A stretch of DNA of 64,000 bases, taken from assembly GCF_031460495.1 (NCBI RefSeq), contig NZ_JAVKTS010000004.1:186001-250000 (forward strand), given 5' to 3'. Below the pieces are notes generated by a model. It ran no database searches. It was not told where the DNA came from and saw only the letters and a program-made list of their open reading frames with translations. How positions within the stretch are numbered: position 1 is the stretch's first letter; each line of letters begins with the position of its first letter. The DNA comes from Tissierella sp. (lineage in GTDB: Bacteria > Bacillota > Clostridia > Tissierellales > Tissierellaceae). This document shows positions 1 to 8,442 of this stretch, piece after piece. The translations under genes were made by a program, and so were the position numbers.

Positions 1-5
1 TAAAA

Positions 6-111
6 GTGAATAGTGAATAATTTTAGGTAAAGCTTTTGGATAAGCATAGTGTTGTAATTCTGAATGCAGTAAAGAATCTTGTTTTTTAAATATTAGTTAT
101 TCACTATTCAC
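6..111. repeat. Inverted repeat upstream of ortA
   Basis: A perfect 15-bp inverted repeat: GTGAATAGTGAATAA at 6-20 and its reverse complement at 97-111, separated by 76 bp of AT-rich sequence. A related ATTCACTG string follows at 113-120. The pair lies between the window edge and the ribosome binding site of ortA. It could be a small non-autonomous repeat element or a long mRNA stem inside the ornithine operon; the sequence alone does not decide. Confidence 0.6.
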
Positions 112-141
112 CATTCACTGAATTTAAATGGAGGGATATAA

Positions 142-447
142 ATGGATGCAAAACGTGGAGATTGGGTAAGAATTCGTAATGTAGTATTGGAAGTCGGACA
201 AAGATCTACAAGTATTCCAGAGGATACACAAAATGTACCTCTAGAAATGTGGGTAAAAGGATTTTTGCTAGACGAAAGTGCAAATATTGGTGATAAGGTA
301 AAGATAGAAACTTATATTGGAAGAACAGTAGAAGGTAATTTATTAGAAGTTAATCCATATTATAAACATGACTTTGGAAAATTTGTTCCGGAACTTTTAT
401 ATATAGGTCGTCAAGCAAGAGAATTATTAGCAAAGGATGGTGAATAA
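142..447 (+). CDS. ortA: 2-amino-4-oxopentanoate thiolase, alpha subunit (OrtA)
   Basis: The small subunit of the CoA-dependent thiolase that splits 2-amino-4-oxopentanoate into D-alanine and acetyl-CoA, the last step of anaerobic ornithine oxidation. The product is 101 aa, matching the usual size of OrtA, and begins with the typical MDAKRGDWVRI start. A GGAGGG site lies 6 nt before the ATG. The ortB ATG follows 2 bp after the stop, so the two subunits should be translated together. Identification rests on the sequence plus its place in front of ortB, oraS and oraE. The preceding dehydrogenase gene (ord) would be expected upstream of the window. Confidence 0.93.
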   Translation: MDAKRGDWVRIRNVVLEVGQRSTSIPEDTQNVPLEMWVKGFLLDESANIGDKVKIETYIGRTVEGNLLEVNPYYKHDFGKFVPELLYIGRQARELLAKDGE

Positions 448-449
448 TA

Positions 450-1868
450 ATGACTAGAGATATGAGTTATGATGCAGTTATGGCTAGAAGACCAGAGATA
501 ATGAAAGAAGCAGTAGGCATAGATTATGAATTATTTGAATCAGGTAGCGTAGCCTTTGATTATGAAAAGATGATGAGAGAGACTGGATATAGTCTAAATG
601 AAATTGAAGAAATTCAAGGGAAAACAGGAGTTGGTAATACACCTGTACTTGAGTTAAGAAATTTAACTGAATTAGCAAGGAAATTTGCGCCAAAAGGAAA
701 AGGTGCAAGAATATTTGTTAAAGATGAAGCAAGCAATCCTTCAGGAAGCTTCAAAGCAAGAAGAGCAGCCACAGCATGCTATCATGCGAAAAAGTTAGGC
801 TATAAAGGTGTCATAGCTGCTACATCAGGTAACTATGGATCTGCAGTAGCATCTCAAGCAGCAATGCAAGGTTTGAAATGTATTATAGTTCAAGAATGTT
901 ATGATTCTAGGGGAGTAGGTCAACCAGAGATAATCGAAAAAGCTAGAGCTTGTGAAGCTTATGGTGCAGAAGTAGTTCAATTATCAGTAGGACCAGAGCT
1001 ATTCTACACTTTTTTGGTATTGTTAGAAGAAACCGGTTATTTTAATGCTTCTTTATATTCCCCATTTGGTATAGCCGGAGTTGAGACTCTTGGATATGAA
1101 TTATCTATGGAATTTAGAGAAAGAGAAGGAAAGGATCCAGATGTAGTAGTTATTACAAATGCAGGTGGAGGAAACTTAACCGGTACTGCTAGAGGATTAA
1201 TTAAGGCTGGAGCAACACATACTCAAATTGTAGGTGCAAGTGTTAGTTTACAAGGACTTCACATGGCATCAGATACTCAATTTAACAAAAAATCATTTAC
1301 AACAGGACACACTGGATTTGGAATACCATATGCTACTTGGCCAGATAGATCTGATGTACCTAGATCAGCTGCTAGACCAATTAGATATATAGATAGATAT
1401 GTAACTATGAATCAAGGTTCAGTATTTTATATGACAGAACTTCTAGCTCAAATAGAAGGACTTGAAAGAGGACCAGCAGGAAATACTGCTTTAACTGCAG
1501 CTTTTAAACTGGCTCAAGAAATGGATGAAGATCAAATAATTGTAGTACAGGAAACTGAATATACTGGAGCAGGAAAACATATCAATCCTCAACTTACTTT
1601 TGCTAGGGAAAATGGTATAAAAATATTAATAGGTGACCCATCAGAAGAAGTACCAGGAGAGAATATAATACTTCCAAAGGATCCATCCTACATTAAGATA
1701 GAAGAATTAGATATGAATAAGAACAGAAAATCATTAATAAGAAATGCTATTAATCATATACATGCTACTAAGGTAACAAAAGAAGATTTGGAGTTTTTAG
1801 TTGAAGAGACTAAATCTAATATGGAATTTGTGAAAGAAACATTAAATGAATTAGGTGTAAGCTATTAA
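450..1868 (+). CDS. ortB: 2-amino-4-oxopentanoate thiolase, beta subunit (OrtB)
   Basis: The PLP-dependent catalytic subunit of the 2-amino-4-oxopentanoate thiolase. It is 472 aa with a threonine-synthase-like fold-type II core. The PLP lysine motif SGSFKARR sits near residue 100, and a glycine-rich phosphate loop (TSGNYGSA, then NAGGGNLTG) follows. The C-terminal ~70 residues are charged and helical, as in OrtB. It lies between ortA and oraS with 2 and 14 bp gaps, so one operon is clear. Plain threonine synthase is the paralogue it could be mistaken for, but the neighbours settle the call. Confidence 0.94.
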   Translation: MTRDMSYDAVMARRPEIMKEAVGIDYELFESGSVAFDYEKMMRETGYSLNEIEEIQGKTGVGNTPVLELRNLTELARKFAPKGKGARIFVKDEASNPSGSFKARRAATACYHAKKLGYKGVIAATSGNYGSAVASQAAMQGLKCIIVQECYDSRGVGQPEIIEKARACEAYGAEVVQLSVGPELFYTFLVLLEETGYFNASLYSPFGIAGVETLGYELSMEFREREGKDPDVVVITNAGGGNLTGTARGLIKAGATHTQIVGASVSLQGLHMASDTQFNKKSFTTGHTGFGIPYATWPDRSDVPRSAARPIRYIDRYVTMNQGSVFYMTELLAQIEGLERGPAGNTALTAAFKLAQEMDEDQIIVVQETEYTGAGKHINPQLTFARENGIKILIGDPSEEVPGENIILPKDPSYIKIEELDMNKNRKSLIRNAINHIHATKVTKEDLEFLVEETKSNMEFVKETLNELGVSY

Positions 1869-1882
1869 TAGGAGGTTGGAGA

Positions 1883-2248
1883 ATGAGTCGAGAAGATGAT
1901 TTTCAAGATAGAAGAAAGCATTTAGCTAATTTATCAGAAGAAGAATTGGAAAACAAGTTTTGGGAATTAGCTGAAAAAGTAGTTAATCCAATAGTAGAGT
2001 TGGCTAGAAAGAATACATCTCCATCTATTGAAAGATCAGTATTGTTAAGAATGGGTTTCTCAAGTGTAGAAGCTAAATCCATAGTAGATGGTGCCATTGA
2101 CAGAGGGATAATAGGTAAAGGTGCAGGGCATATAGTCTATAAACTGGCTAAAGAAAAGAATATGACAATAAGGGAAGCAGGACTAAAATTAGGTGAAGGA
2201 CAAATGTGGGATGATGTTGCAACTTTATTTAAAGGAGGTGCCAACTAA
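1883..2248 (+). CDS. oraS: D-ornithine 4,5-aminomutase, small subunit (OraS)
   Basis: The small subunit of the adenosylcobalamin- and PLP-dependent aminomutase that converts D-ornithine to (2R,4S)-2,4-diaminopentanoate. The protein is 121 aa, strongly charged and helical, the normal OraS length. AGGAGG precedes the ATG. The stop codon overlaps the oraE ATG by one base (2248), which implies translational coupling and equal subunit production. No cofactor-binding motif is expected in this subunit; it is needed for a productive complex with OraE. Confidence 0.93.
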   Translation: MSREDDFQDRRKHLANLSEEELENKFWELAEKVVNPIVELARKNTSPSIERSVLLRMGFSSVEAKSIVDGAIDRGIIGKGAGHIVYKLAKEKNMTIREAGLKLGEGQMWDDVATLFKGGAN

Positions 2249-4464
2249 TGGAATTAAAACCAAATGAAAAATTGGATATTAAATTAATTTTAGAAGATTT
2301 AGATAAATATAGACCAAGAAGAAGAGGTTGGCACTGGAGAGAGGGAGTAGGAGAAAATAGACAAATTGGTAAATTTGAATATTATGATATGTCAGAACCA
2401 CTTGAGAAAAGTCAACCACTACCTGCAGCTAAATATTTTGACAACATAGATCCACAACCACAGCCAGTAATTACTACTGAAATTGCTTCAGGTAGATTTG
2501 AAGATGATATAAGACGTATGAGAATGGCTGCTTGGCATGGTGCAGATCATATAATGGTTATTAGGACTGCAGGGCAATCTCATTTTGAAAGTCTAATTGA
2601 AGGAACTCCACAAGGAGTAGGTGGGATTCCTATCACAAGAAAACAAGTTAGAGCTCAAAGAAAAGCCCTAGATTTTATAGAAGATGAAGTTGGTAGACCA
2701 ATTAATTACCATTCCTATGTATCAGGTGTAGCTGGTCCAGAAATTGCAGTTATGTTTGCAGAGGAAGGTGTAAATGGAGCTCACCAAGATCCTCAATATA
2801 ATGTTCTTTATAGAAATATTAATATGGTTAGATCCTTTGTTGATGCAGCAGAAGCAAAGAGTGTTATGGCATGGGCAGATATTGCTCAAATAGATGGTGC
2901 TCACAATGCTAATGCAACTGCAAGAGAAGCTTGGAAAGTAATGCCTGAGCTTATGGTGCAACATGCGATAAATTCCATGTTTTCTGTAAAAGTTGGAATG
3001 AAGAAAGAGAATATTTGTCTTTCAACTGTACCACCAACAGCACCACCAGCTCCTTGTATGAGATTGGATTTACCTTATGCTGTAGCTTTAAGAGAATTAT
3101 TTAAAGACTATAAAATGAGAGCACAACAAAATACTAAGTACATGGAATCTTCAGCCAGGGAAGCCACTGTTACTCATGTATTGAATCTGTTGATTTCACA
3201 ACTGACTAGAGCGGATATTCAATCTACAATTACTCCTGATGAAGGAAGAAATGTACCGTGGCATATATATAACATTGAGGCAGTAGATACAGCAAAACAA
3301 GCTTTCTCAGGTATGGATGGACTTGGAACAATGGTTGAAATCAAAAGAGATAAAGGTGAATTAGCTGATAAGGTTAGGGAATTAAAAGAAAGAGCTATCC
3401 TATTTATGGAAGAAATAATTGAAACTGGTGGATATTTTAATGCAGTAGAAGCTGGATTCTTCGTTGATTCTGGTTATTATCCTGAAAGAAATAGTGATGG
3501 CATAATAAGAAAAGCTAATGCAGGAGTAGGAGAAGGAACTGTATATGAAAGAGATAATGACTATTTGGCTCCAGTAACTGCACATTTTGGATATAACAAT
3601 GTGGAGCAATATGATAAGAGTCTAGTAGAAAATCCAGCTGCTTTAATCGGCGGAGGAACCTTTGAAGATCCTTCTAAAATTATATTCATAGATGAGTTAG
3701 ATGAAAATGACAATGTTAATGTAAGACTAGAAGAAGTTAAAGACCTAACAAATACATCTAAAATCAAACCTGAAGTACAATGGATGGGAGATGGAATAAT
3801 TTTAATTACATTATTCTTGCCTACTGAAGAAAGAATAGCAGAATTTGCTGCCATAGAAATAGGAAAGAAAATGGGCTTAGAGGATGTAGAAGTAATCCAC
3901 AAAGAAGTAATGCAAGCTTCAGAAGGAACTCGTATTGAATTAAAAGGAAAGGTAGCATTTAGTATTGATATTAATGATTTAGTTATACCACCTAAACCAA
4001 AGATATTAACAGAAGATGAGATACGAGGAGATATCAAAGAGAAACCAATGAAGATTGTAGCAGCAACTGTTGGTGAAGATGAACACTCCGTTGGAATCAG
4101 AGAAATTATAGATATTAAACATGGTGGAATAGAGAAATATGGTGTTGAATGCCATATCCTAGGTACATCAATATCTGTAGAAAAATTAGTTGATGCTGCT
4201 ATTGAACTTAATGCAGATGCTATACTTTCATCAACAATAATTTCACATGATGATATTCACTATAAAAACATGAAAAAATTAAATGATTTATGTATAGAAA
4301 AAGGAATAAGAGATAAGATCATACTTATTGCTGGAGGAACTCAAGTATCCAATGAACTAGCTATAGAATCTGGTATGGATGCTGGATTTGGAAGAGGTAC
4401 AAAAGGAGAACATGTTGCTACATTCTTAGTTGAAAAGAGAAGAGCGATGAGCAATGAAAATTGA
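2248..4464 (+). CDS. oraE: D-ornithine 4,5-aminomutase, large subunit (OraE)
   Basis: The 738-aa catalytic subunit of ornithine aminomutase. The N-terminal two thirds form a TIM-barrel aminomutase domain that binds PLP and substrate. The C-terminal ~130 residues are a B12-binding Rossmann domain with the base-off signature DxHxxG seen as DEHSVG near residue 611, followed by the LGTSISVEKLVDAA and ILIAGGTQ segments typical of such domains. Length and domain order match OraE. Its 3' end overlaps the next gene by 11 bp, so the downstream GlmL/MutL-like protein is produced from the same mRNA. Coenzyme B12 must be made or imported elsewhere. Confidence 0.95.
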   Translation: MELKPNEKLDIKLILEDLDKYRPRRRGWHWREGVGENRQIGKFEYYDMSEPLEKSQPLPAAKYFDNIDPQPQPVITTEIASGRFEDDIRRMRMAAWHGADHIMVIRTAGQSHFESLIEGTPQGVGGIPITRKQVRAQRKALDFIEDEVGRPINYHSYVSGVAGPEIAVMFAEEGVNGAHQDPQYNVLYRNINMVRSFVDAAEAKSVMAWADIAQIDGAHNANATAREAWKVMPELMVQHAINSMFSVKVGMKKENICLSTVPPTAPPAPCMRLDLPYAVALRELFKDYKMRAQQNTKYMESSAREATVTHVLNLLISQLTRADIQSTITPDEGRNVPWHIYNIEAVDTAKQAFSGMDGLGTMVEIKRDKGELADKVRELKERAILFMEEIIETGGYFNAVEAGFFVDSGYYPERNSDGIIRKANAGVGEGTVYERDNDYLAPVTAHFGYNNVEQYDKSLVENPAALIGGGTFEDPSKIIFIDELDENDNVNVRLEEVKDLTNTSKIKPEVQWMGDGIILITLFLPTEERIAEFAAIEIGKKMGLEDVEVIHKEVMQASEGTRIELKGKVAFSIDINDLVIPPKPKILTEDEIRGDIKEKPMKIVAATVGEDEHSVGIREIIDIKHGGIEKYGVECHILGTSISVEKLVDAAIELNADAILSSTIISHDDIHYKNMKKLNDLCIEKGIRDKIILIAGGTQVSNELAIESGMDAGFGRGTKGEHVATFLVEKRRAMSNEN

Positions 4465-5815
4465 TCTATTAGTTGCTGAAATAGGAAGTACCACAACTGT
4501 AGTTAATGCATTCAATGATTTAGGCACCTGCCCGAAATTTATCGGGCAGGGTCAATCTGCTACATCTGTATTAGAAGGTGATGTTAATATAGGCTTAAAA
4601 GGAGCCATTGAAGACTTAGCAAAGTATCTATCCGTAGAGTTTATCGAGTATAATGAGCTTATAGCCACTAGTTCTGCTGCAGGAGGTCTAAGGATGACTG
4701 TTCATGGATTAGTCTATGATATGACAGTTAAAGCGGCTAAAGAGGCTGCATTAGGCGCAGGAGCTAACATAAAGTTCATCACTGCAGGCAAGCTTAGAAA
4801 ATCTGATTTAAAAAAGATTGAAGAAATAAAACCGAATATCATATTGATTGCTGGCGGAGTAGATTATGGTGAAAGAGATACAGCCTTTTACAATTGTCAA
4901 CTTATTGCAGAAATGAATTTGAGTATTCCAGTTATCTATGCTGGAAATATAGAAAATCATGAAGATGTGAAGGATGTATTTAGAGAAAAACAATCAGAAC
5001 TTTATATTGTTGATAATGTTTATCCTAAAATAGATGAATTAAATGTAGAACCTACTAGGAAAGTAATTCAAGAAGTATTTGAGAAACATATAATCCATGC
5101 ACCAGGGATGGAACATGTAAGGGAAATGGTAACTGGGCCTATTATGCCAACACCAGGAGCAGTAATGGCTGCATCTCATCTTTTATATGATAAAATAGGT
5201 GATTTAGTTACAATAGATGTAGGCGGAGCTACAACAGATGTTCATTCTGTTGCAGAAGATAGTGATGAAATATCAAGAATTCTATTAAACCCAGAGCCTA
5301 AGGCTAAGAGAACTGTTGAAGGTGATCTTGGAGTTTATATTAATATGATAAACATTGTAGATCTTGTAGGAAAAGAAGAGTTAGTTAAGCAACTTGACAT
5401 TTCAATGGAAGAACTGGAGGATTTAATTTCCCACCATAAGCCAATTCCAGAAACAGATTTAGAAAAACAATTTGTAGAAAAAATGACTTTATATGCAACT
5501 ATAATAGCAATTAAAAGGCATGCGGGAGGGCTAAAACATTTATATGGACCAGGTGGTAAGAAGACCGTCGCTGAGGGGAAGGACTTAACCCAAACGAAGT
5601 ATATTATAGGAACAGGTGGTGCACTAACAAGGCTGCCTAATAGAAAAATGATATTGAAGAAAATTGCACTTTCAAATAAAGGAAATGACTTACTTCCAAA
5701 CACAGAAGCTAAAATATTAATAGATAATCACTATATTATGGCATCTCTAGGAGTAATGTCTAAAAGATATCCAGAATTAGCATTAAAGCTTTTAGAAAAT
5801 AGTCTAAAAGAGTAA
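4454..5815 (+). CDS. GlmL/MutL-like ATPase of the ornithine cluster
   Basis: A 453-aa protein of the GlmL/MutL family, which has an ASKHA (actin/Hsp70-like) ATPase fold and accompanies B12-dependent carbon-skeleton mutases and aminomutases. The N-terminal phosphate loop reads AEIGSTTTVVNAF; a second loop reads VDVGGATTD-like (IDVGGATTDV) near residue 255. The gene overlaps oraE by 11 bp. The likely role is to reactivate or repair the cobalamin enzyme, inferred from family and position and not demonstrated by the sequence. A GC-rich hairpin within the coding region (4527-4550) is recorded separately. The name mutL here does not refer to DNA mismatch repair. Confidence 0.85.
   Translation: MKIDLLVAEIGSTTTVVNAFNDLGTCPKFIGQGQSATSVLEGDVNIGLKGAIEDLAKYLSVEFIEYNELIATSSAAGGLRMTVHGLVYDMTVKAAKEAALGAGANIKFITAGKLRKSDLKKIEEIKPNIILIAGGVDYGERDTAFYNCQLIAEMNLSIPVIYAGNIENHEDVKDVFREKQSELYIVDNVYPKIDELNVEPTRKVIQEVFEKHIIHAPGMEHVREMVTGPIMPTPGAVMAASHLLYDKIGDLVTIDVGGATTDVHSVAEDSDEISRILLNPEPKAKRTVEGDLGVYINMINIVDLVGKEELVKQLDISMEELEDLISHHKPIPETDLEKQFVEKMTLYATIIAIKRHAGGLKHLYGPGGKKTVAEGKDLTQTKYIIGTGGALTRLPNRKMILKKIALSNKGNDLLPNTEAKILIDNHYIMASLGVMSKRYPELALKLLENSLKE
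4527..4550 (+). other. GC-rich hairpin inside the GlmL-like gene
   Basis: CCTGCCCGA at 4527-4535 is perfectly complementary to TCGGGCAGG at 4542-4550 with a 6-nt loop, about 75 nt after the start codon. The stem is much more GC-rich than the surrounding DNA. The encoded residues (CPKFIGQGQ) fit the conserved family sequence, so it is not an insertion that breaks the protein. It may lower expression of the reactivase relative to the mutase, or be chance. Confidence 0.55.
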
Positions 5816-5836
5816 CAATACTGAGGGGGGAAAGAA

Positions 5837-6901
5837 ATGAGCTATCCTAGGATGACCATTGATTTAGAAACTATTCGTAATAATGTAAAGTCTGTAGTTA
5901 GGCTATGCAATACTCAAGATATAAAAGTAGCAGGAGTTACAAAGGTATTTTGTGGAGATCCAAAAATAGCTAAAGCATATATTGATGGTGGAGTAAGTTA
6001 TTTAGCAGATTCTAGAATTGAGAATTTAATTAGATTGAAGGAATTAGATATACCTAAGATAATGCTTAGACTTCCTATGGTATCAGAAGTAGAAAAAATA
6101 GTTGAATATGCAGATATATCTCTTAATTCAGAAGTAGAGACCATTACATTATTATCAGAAAAAGCCTTGGAAAAAAACAAAGTCCATAAGATTATTTTAA
6201 TGGTAGATCTTGGTGATTTGAGAGAAGGATACTACAAAGAAGAATCTCTATTTGAAGATATTGAAAAGATTCTTAAGTTAAGGGGAGTTAAAATCATAGG
6301 GCTAGGCACAAATTTGACCTGCTATGGTGGAATTATACCAACCAAAGAAACTCTAGAGAGACTAAGTACTTTAGAAAAACAAATAGAAAAAAGATTTGAT
6401 ATTGAATTAGAGATACTTTCTGGAGGGAATTCTAGTACCGTTCATCTACTACAAGATAATAAAATTAGTGGATTAAATAACTTAAGATTAGGTGAGTCTT
6501 TAGTTCTTGGGACTGAATCTGCATATGGCAAGCAATTAGAAGCTACAAAAAATAACGCATTTAAACTTCAAGTGCAGATTATTGAGGTTAAAGAGAAACC
6601 TTCACTTCCTACTGGAAACATAGGTAGAGATGCCTTTGGAAATATACCCACATTTACAGATAGGGGAATTCGTAGGAGAATCCTTTGTGCTGTGGGAAAG
6701 CAAGATGTTGAATTTGGATCTCTTTATCCCTTAGACGAAGGAATAATTATCCTTGGTGGTAGTTCAGATCACCTTATATTAGATGGGTCTGATAGTGAGA
6801 TGGATTATAAAGTAGGAGATATTATAGAATTTAGGATGTCTTATGTTGGTATACTAAGAAGCATGACTTCTCAATATATTGGAAAAGACATAATTGAATA
6901 A
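5837..6901 (+). CDS. orr: Ornithine racemase (PLP, alanine racemase fold)
   Basis: A 354-aa fold-type III PLP enzyme that should interconvert L- and D-ornithine, supplying the substrate of OraSE. The PLP lysine is K36 in VAGVTKVFCG. The barrel carries the typical GLGTNLTCYGG stretch and the C-terminal beta domain contains the PTFTDRGIRRR segment. GAGGGGGGAA precedes the ATG. It is the last gene of the ornithine operon, 21 bp after the GlmL-like gene, and is followed by a terminator-like hairpin. Alanine racemase or another amino acid racemase is possible by fold alone, but the operon makes ornithine racemase the best call. Confidence 0.9.
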   Translation: MSYPRMTIDLETIRNNVKSVVRLCNTQDIKVAGVTKVFCGDPKIAKAYIDGGVSYLADSRIENLIRLKELDIPKIMLRLPMVSEVEKIVEYADISLNSEVETITLLSEKALEKNKVHKIILMVDLGDLREGYYKEESLFEDIEKILKLRGVKIIGLGTNLTCYGGIIPTKETLERLSTLEKQIEKRFDIELEILSGGNSSTVHLLQDNKISGLNNLRLGESLVLGTESAYGKQLEATKNNAFKLQVQIIEVKEKPSLPTGNIGRDAFGNIPTFTDRGIRRRILCAVGKQDVEFGSLYPLDEGIIILGGSSDHLILDGSDSEMDYKVGDIIEFRMSYVGILRSMTSQYIGKDIIE

Positions 6902-6918
6902 TTAGGAGTAGACTAAAT

Positions 6919-6953
6919 AAGCTTTGGAGATATGAATCACCAGGGCTTTTTAT
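6919..6953 (+). terminator. Terminator after the ornithine operon
   Basis: A 9-bp stem with two G-U pairs (AAGCTTTGG with CCAGGGCTT) and a 12-nt loop, followed by a short T run, lies 17 bp after the orr stop. Confidence 0.6.
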
Positions 6954-6989
6954 TAAAATCTTATGTGTTAAAATGGAACTTGTTTTAAA

Positions 6990-7021
6990 TTGACTAATTC
7001 AATTATCTAATATAGTATAAT
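6990..7021 (+). promoter_or_regulatory. Candidate rarA promoter
   Basis: TTGACT at 6990-6995 and TATAAT at 7016-7021 with a 20-bp spacer; a TATAGT at 7011-7016 would give a 15-bp spacer. Both spacings are imperfect, so the promoter is only tentative. Confidence 0.4.
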
Positions 7022-7053
7022 ATAATAAATGACTAAATTAATTAGGTGATAAT

Positions 7054-8358
7054 ATGGATTTATTTACTTTAAGTATGGAAGAAAAATTGAAAAGAAATGC
7101 GCCTTTAGCTGATAGAATGAGACCTACTAAAATCAGTGAATTTGTAGGACAAGATCATTTATTAGGTGAGGGGAAATTTCTATATAGGTCTATTAAGGCA
7201 GACAGAATTACATCCATGATATTCTTTGGACCTCCCGGCACTGGGAAAACTACTTTAGCTATGATAATTGCTAATACAACAAATATGATATTTGAAAAAC
7301 TATCAGCTGTGACATCAGGAGTTAAAGATATTAGGGAAGTCATGGAGAGAGCAGAAGAAAGCTTAAAACTATATAATAAAAGAACAATATTATTCGTAGA
7401 TGAGATTCATAGATTTAACAAATCACAGCAGGATGCATTACTTCCTTTCGTAGAAAGAGGAATAATTATATTAATAGGTGCTACAACTGAAAACCCCTAT
7501 TTCGAAGTAAATAAAGCATTATTATCTAGGGTTATGGTGTTAAAATTAGAATCCTTGACTAGAGTTGATTTAAGAAAACTCATCAGTAATGCTTTAAATA
7601 ATACAGAAAAGGGATTAGGTGAATATAGGATTAATTTATCAGATGAGGCTATAAATTACCTTATTACAATTTCAGAGGGAGATGGTAGAACTATACTTAA
7701 CTCCTTGGAGATTGGAGTGCTTTCAACTCCTGCAGATGAAAAAGAAATAATACAAATAGATTTAGAAACAATAAAGGAATCTATCCAAATAAAAACAGCA
7801 AGCTATGATAAAGATGGGGATGAACATTATGATACTATTTCTGCATTTATAAAAAGTATGAGAGGTTCTGATCCAAATGCAACTTTATACTGGTTGGCAA
7901 AGATGATAAATGCTGGAGAAGATCCTAAGTTTATTGCCAGAAGAATAATCATATGTGCATCAGAAGATGTGGGGAATGCAGACCCTAATGCATTAAATAT
8001 TGCAGTGTCAGCTTTTAATGCAGTGAATCTAATTGGAATGCCAGAAGGAAGAATACCTTTAGCTCAAGCTGCAGTATATATAGCCACAGCTCCAAAGAGC
8101 AATGCTGCGTATTTAGGTATTGATAAAGCTTTAGAGGATATCAGATCTAAAGAAATAGGTAAGGTTCCAACACATTTAAGGGATGGATCTTATCCTGGAG
8201 CAAAAAACTTGGGAAATGGTATAGGTTATAAATATCCCCATGACTATGAAGGAGCATATATACCACAGCAATACCTACCTGATGAATTCGTAGGTAAAAA
8301 ATACTATGAACCTACAGAAAATGGATATGAGAAGGAAATAAGAAAAAGATTACAATAA
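7054..8358 (+). CDS. rarA: Replication-associated recombination protein A (RarA/MgsA)
   Basis: A 434-aa AAA+ ATPase related to clamp-loader subunits that acts at stalled replication forks. Walker A is GPPGTGKT near residue 59, Walker B is LFVDEIHRF near residue 112, and sensor 1 follows in GATTENP. The C-terminal half holds the RarA tetramerisation region with IKSMRGSDPNATLYWLAKM and RRIIICASEDVG, both hallmarks of the family. Length is normal. The start is supported by AGGTGA 7 nt upstream. It stands alone between the ornithine operon and the RocB-like gene. Confidence 0.95.
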   Translation: MDLFTLSMEEKLKRNAPLADRMRPTKISEFVGQDHLLGEGKFLYRSIKADRITSMIFFGPPGTGKTTLAMIIANTTNMIFEKLSAVTSGVKDIREVMERAEESLKLYNKRTILFVDEIHRFNKSQQDALLPFVERGIIILIGATTENPYFEVNKALLSRVMVLKLESLTRVDLRKLISNALNNTEKGLGEYRINLSDEAINYLITISEGDGRTILNSLEIGVLSTPADEKEIIQIDLETIKESIQIKTASYDKDGDEHYDTISAFIKSMRGSDPNATLYWLAKMINAGEDPKFIARRIIICASEDVGNADPNALNIAVSAFNAVNLIGMPEGRIPLAQAAVYIATAPKSNAAYLGIDKALEDIRSKEIGKVPTHLRDGSYPGAKNLGNGIGYKYPHDYEGAYIPQQYLPDEFVGKKYYEPTENGYEKEIRKRLQ

Positions 8359-8442
8359 CCTAAGATTTAATAGATTGCTTTTATAAGAATTGTAAATTAA
8401 ATTAATATTACGTTTTCAGTAGGATATTCTAGGAGGCAAATT

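Noticed and set aside
3561-4037. 158-codon frame on the minus strand within oraE
   Set aside because: It is antisense to a conserved coding region, has no ribosome site and no recognisable protein.
4454-5815. DNA mismatch repair MutL
   Set aside because: The sequence is the GlmL/MutL reactivase-type family; GHKL ATPase motifs of mismatch repair MutL are absent.
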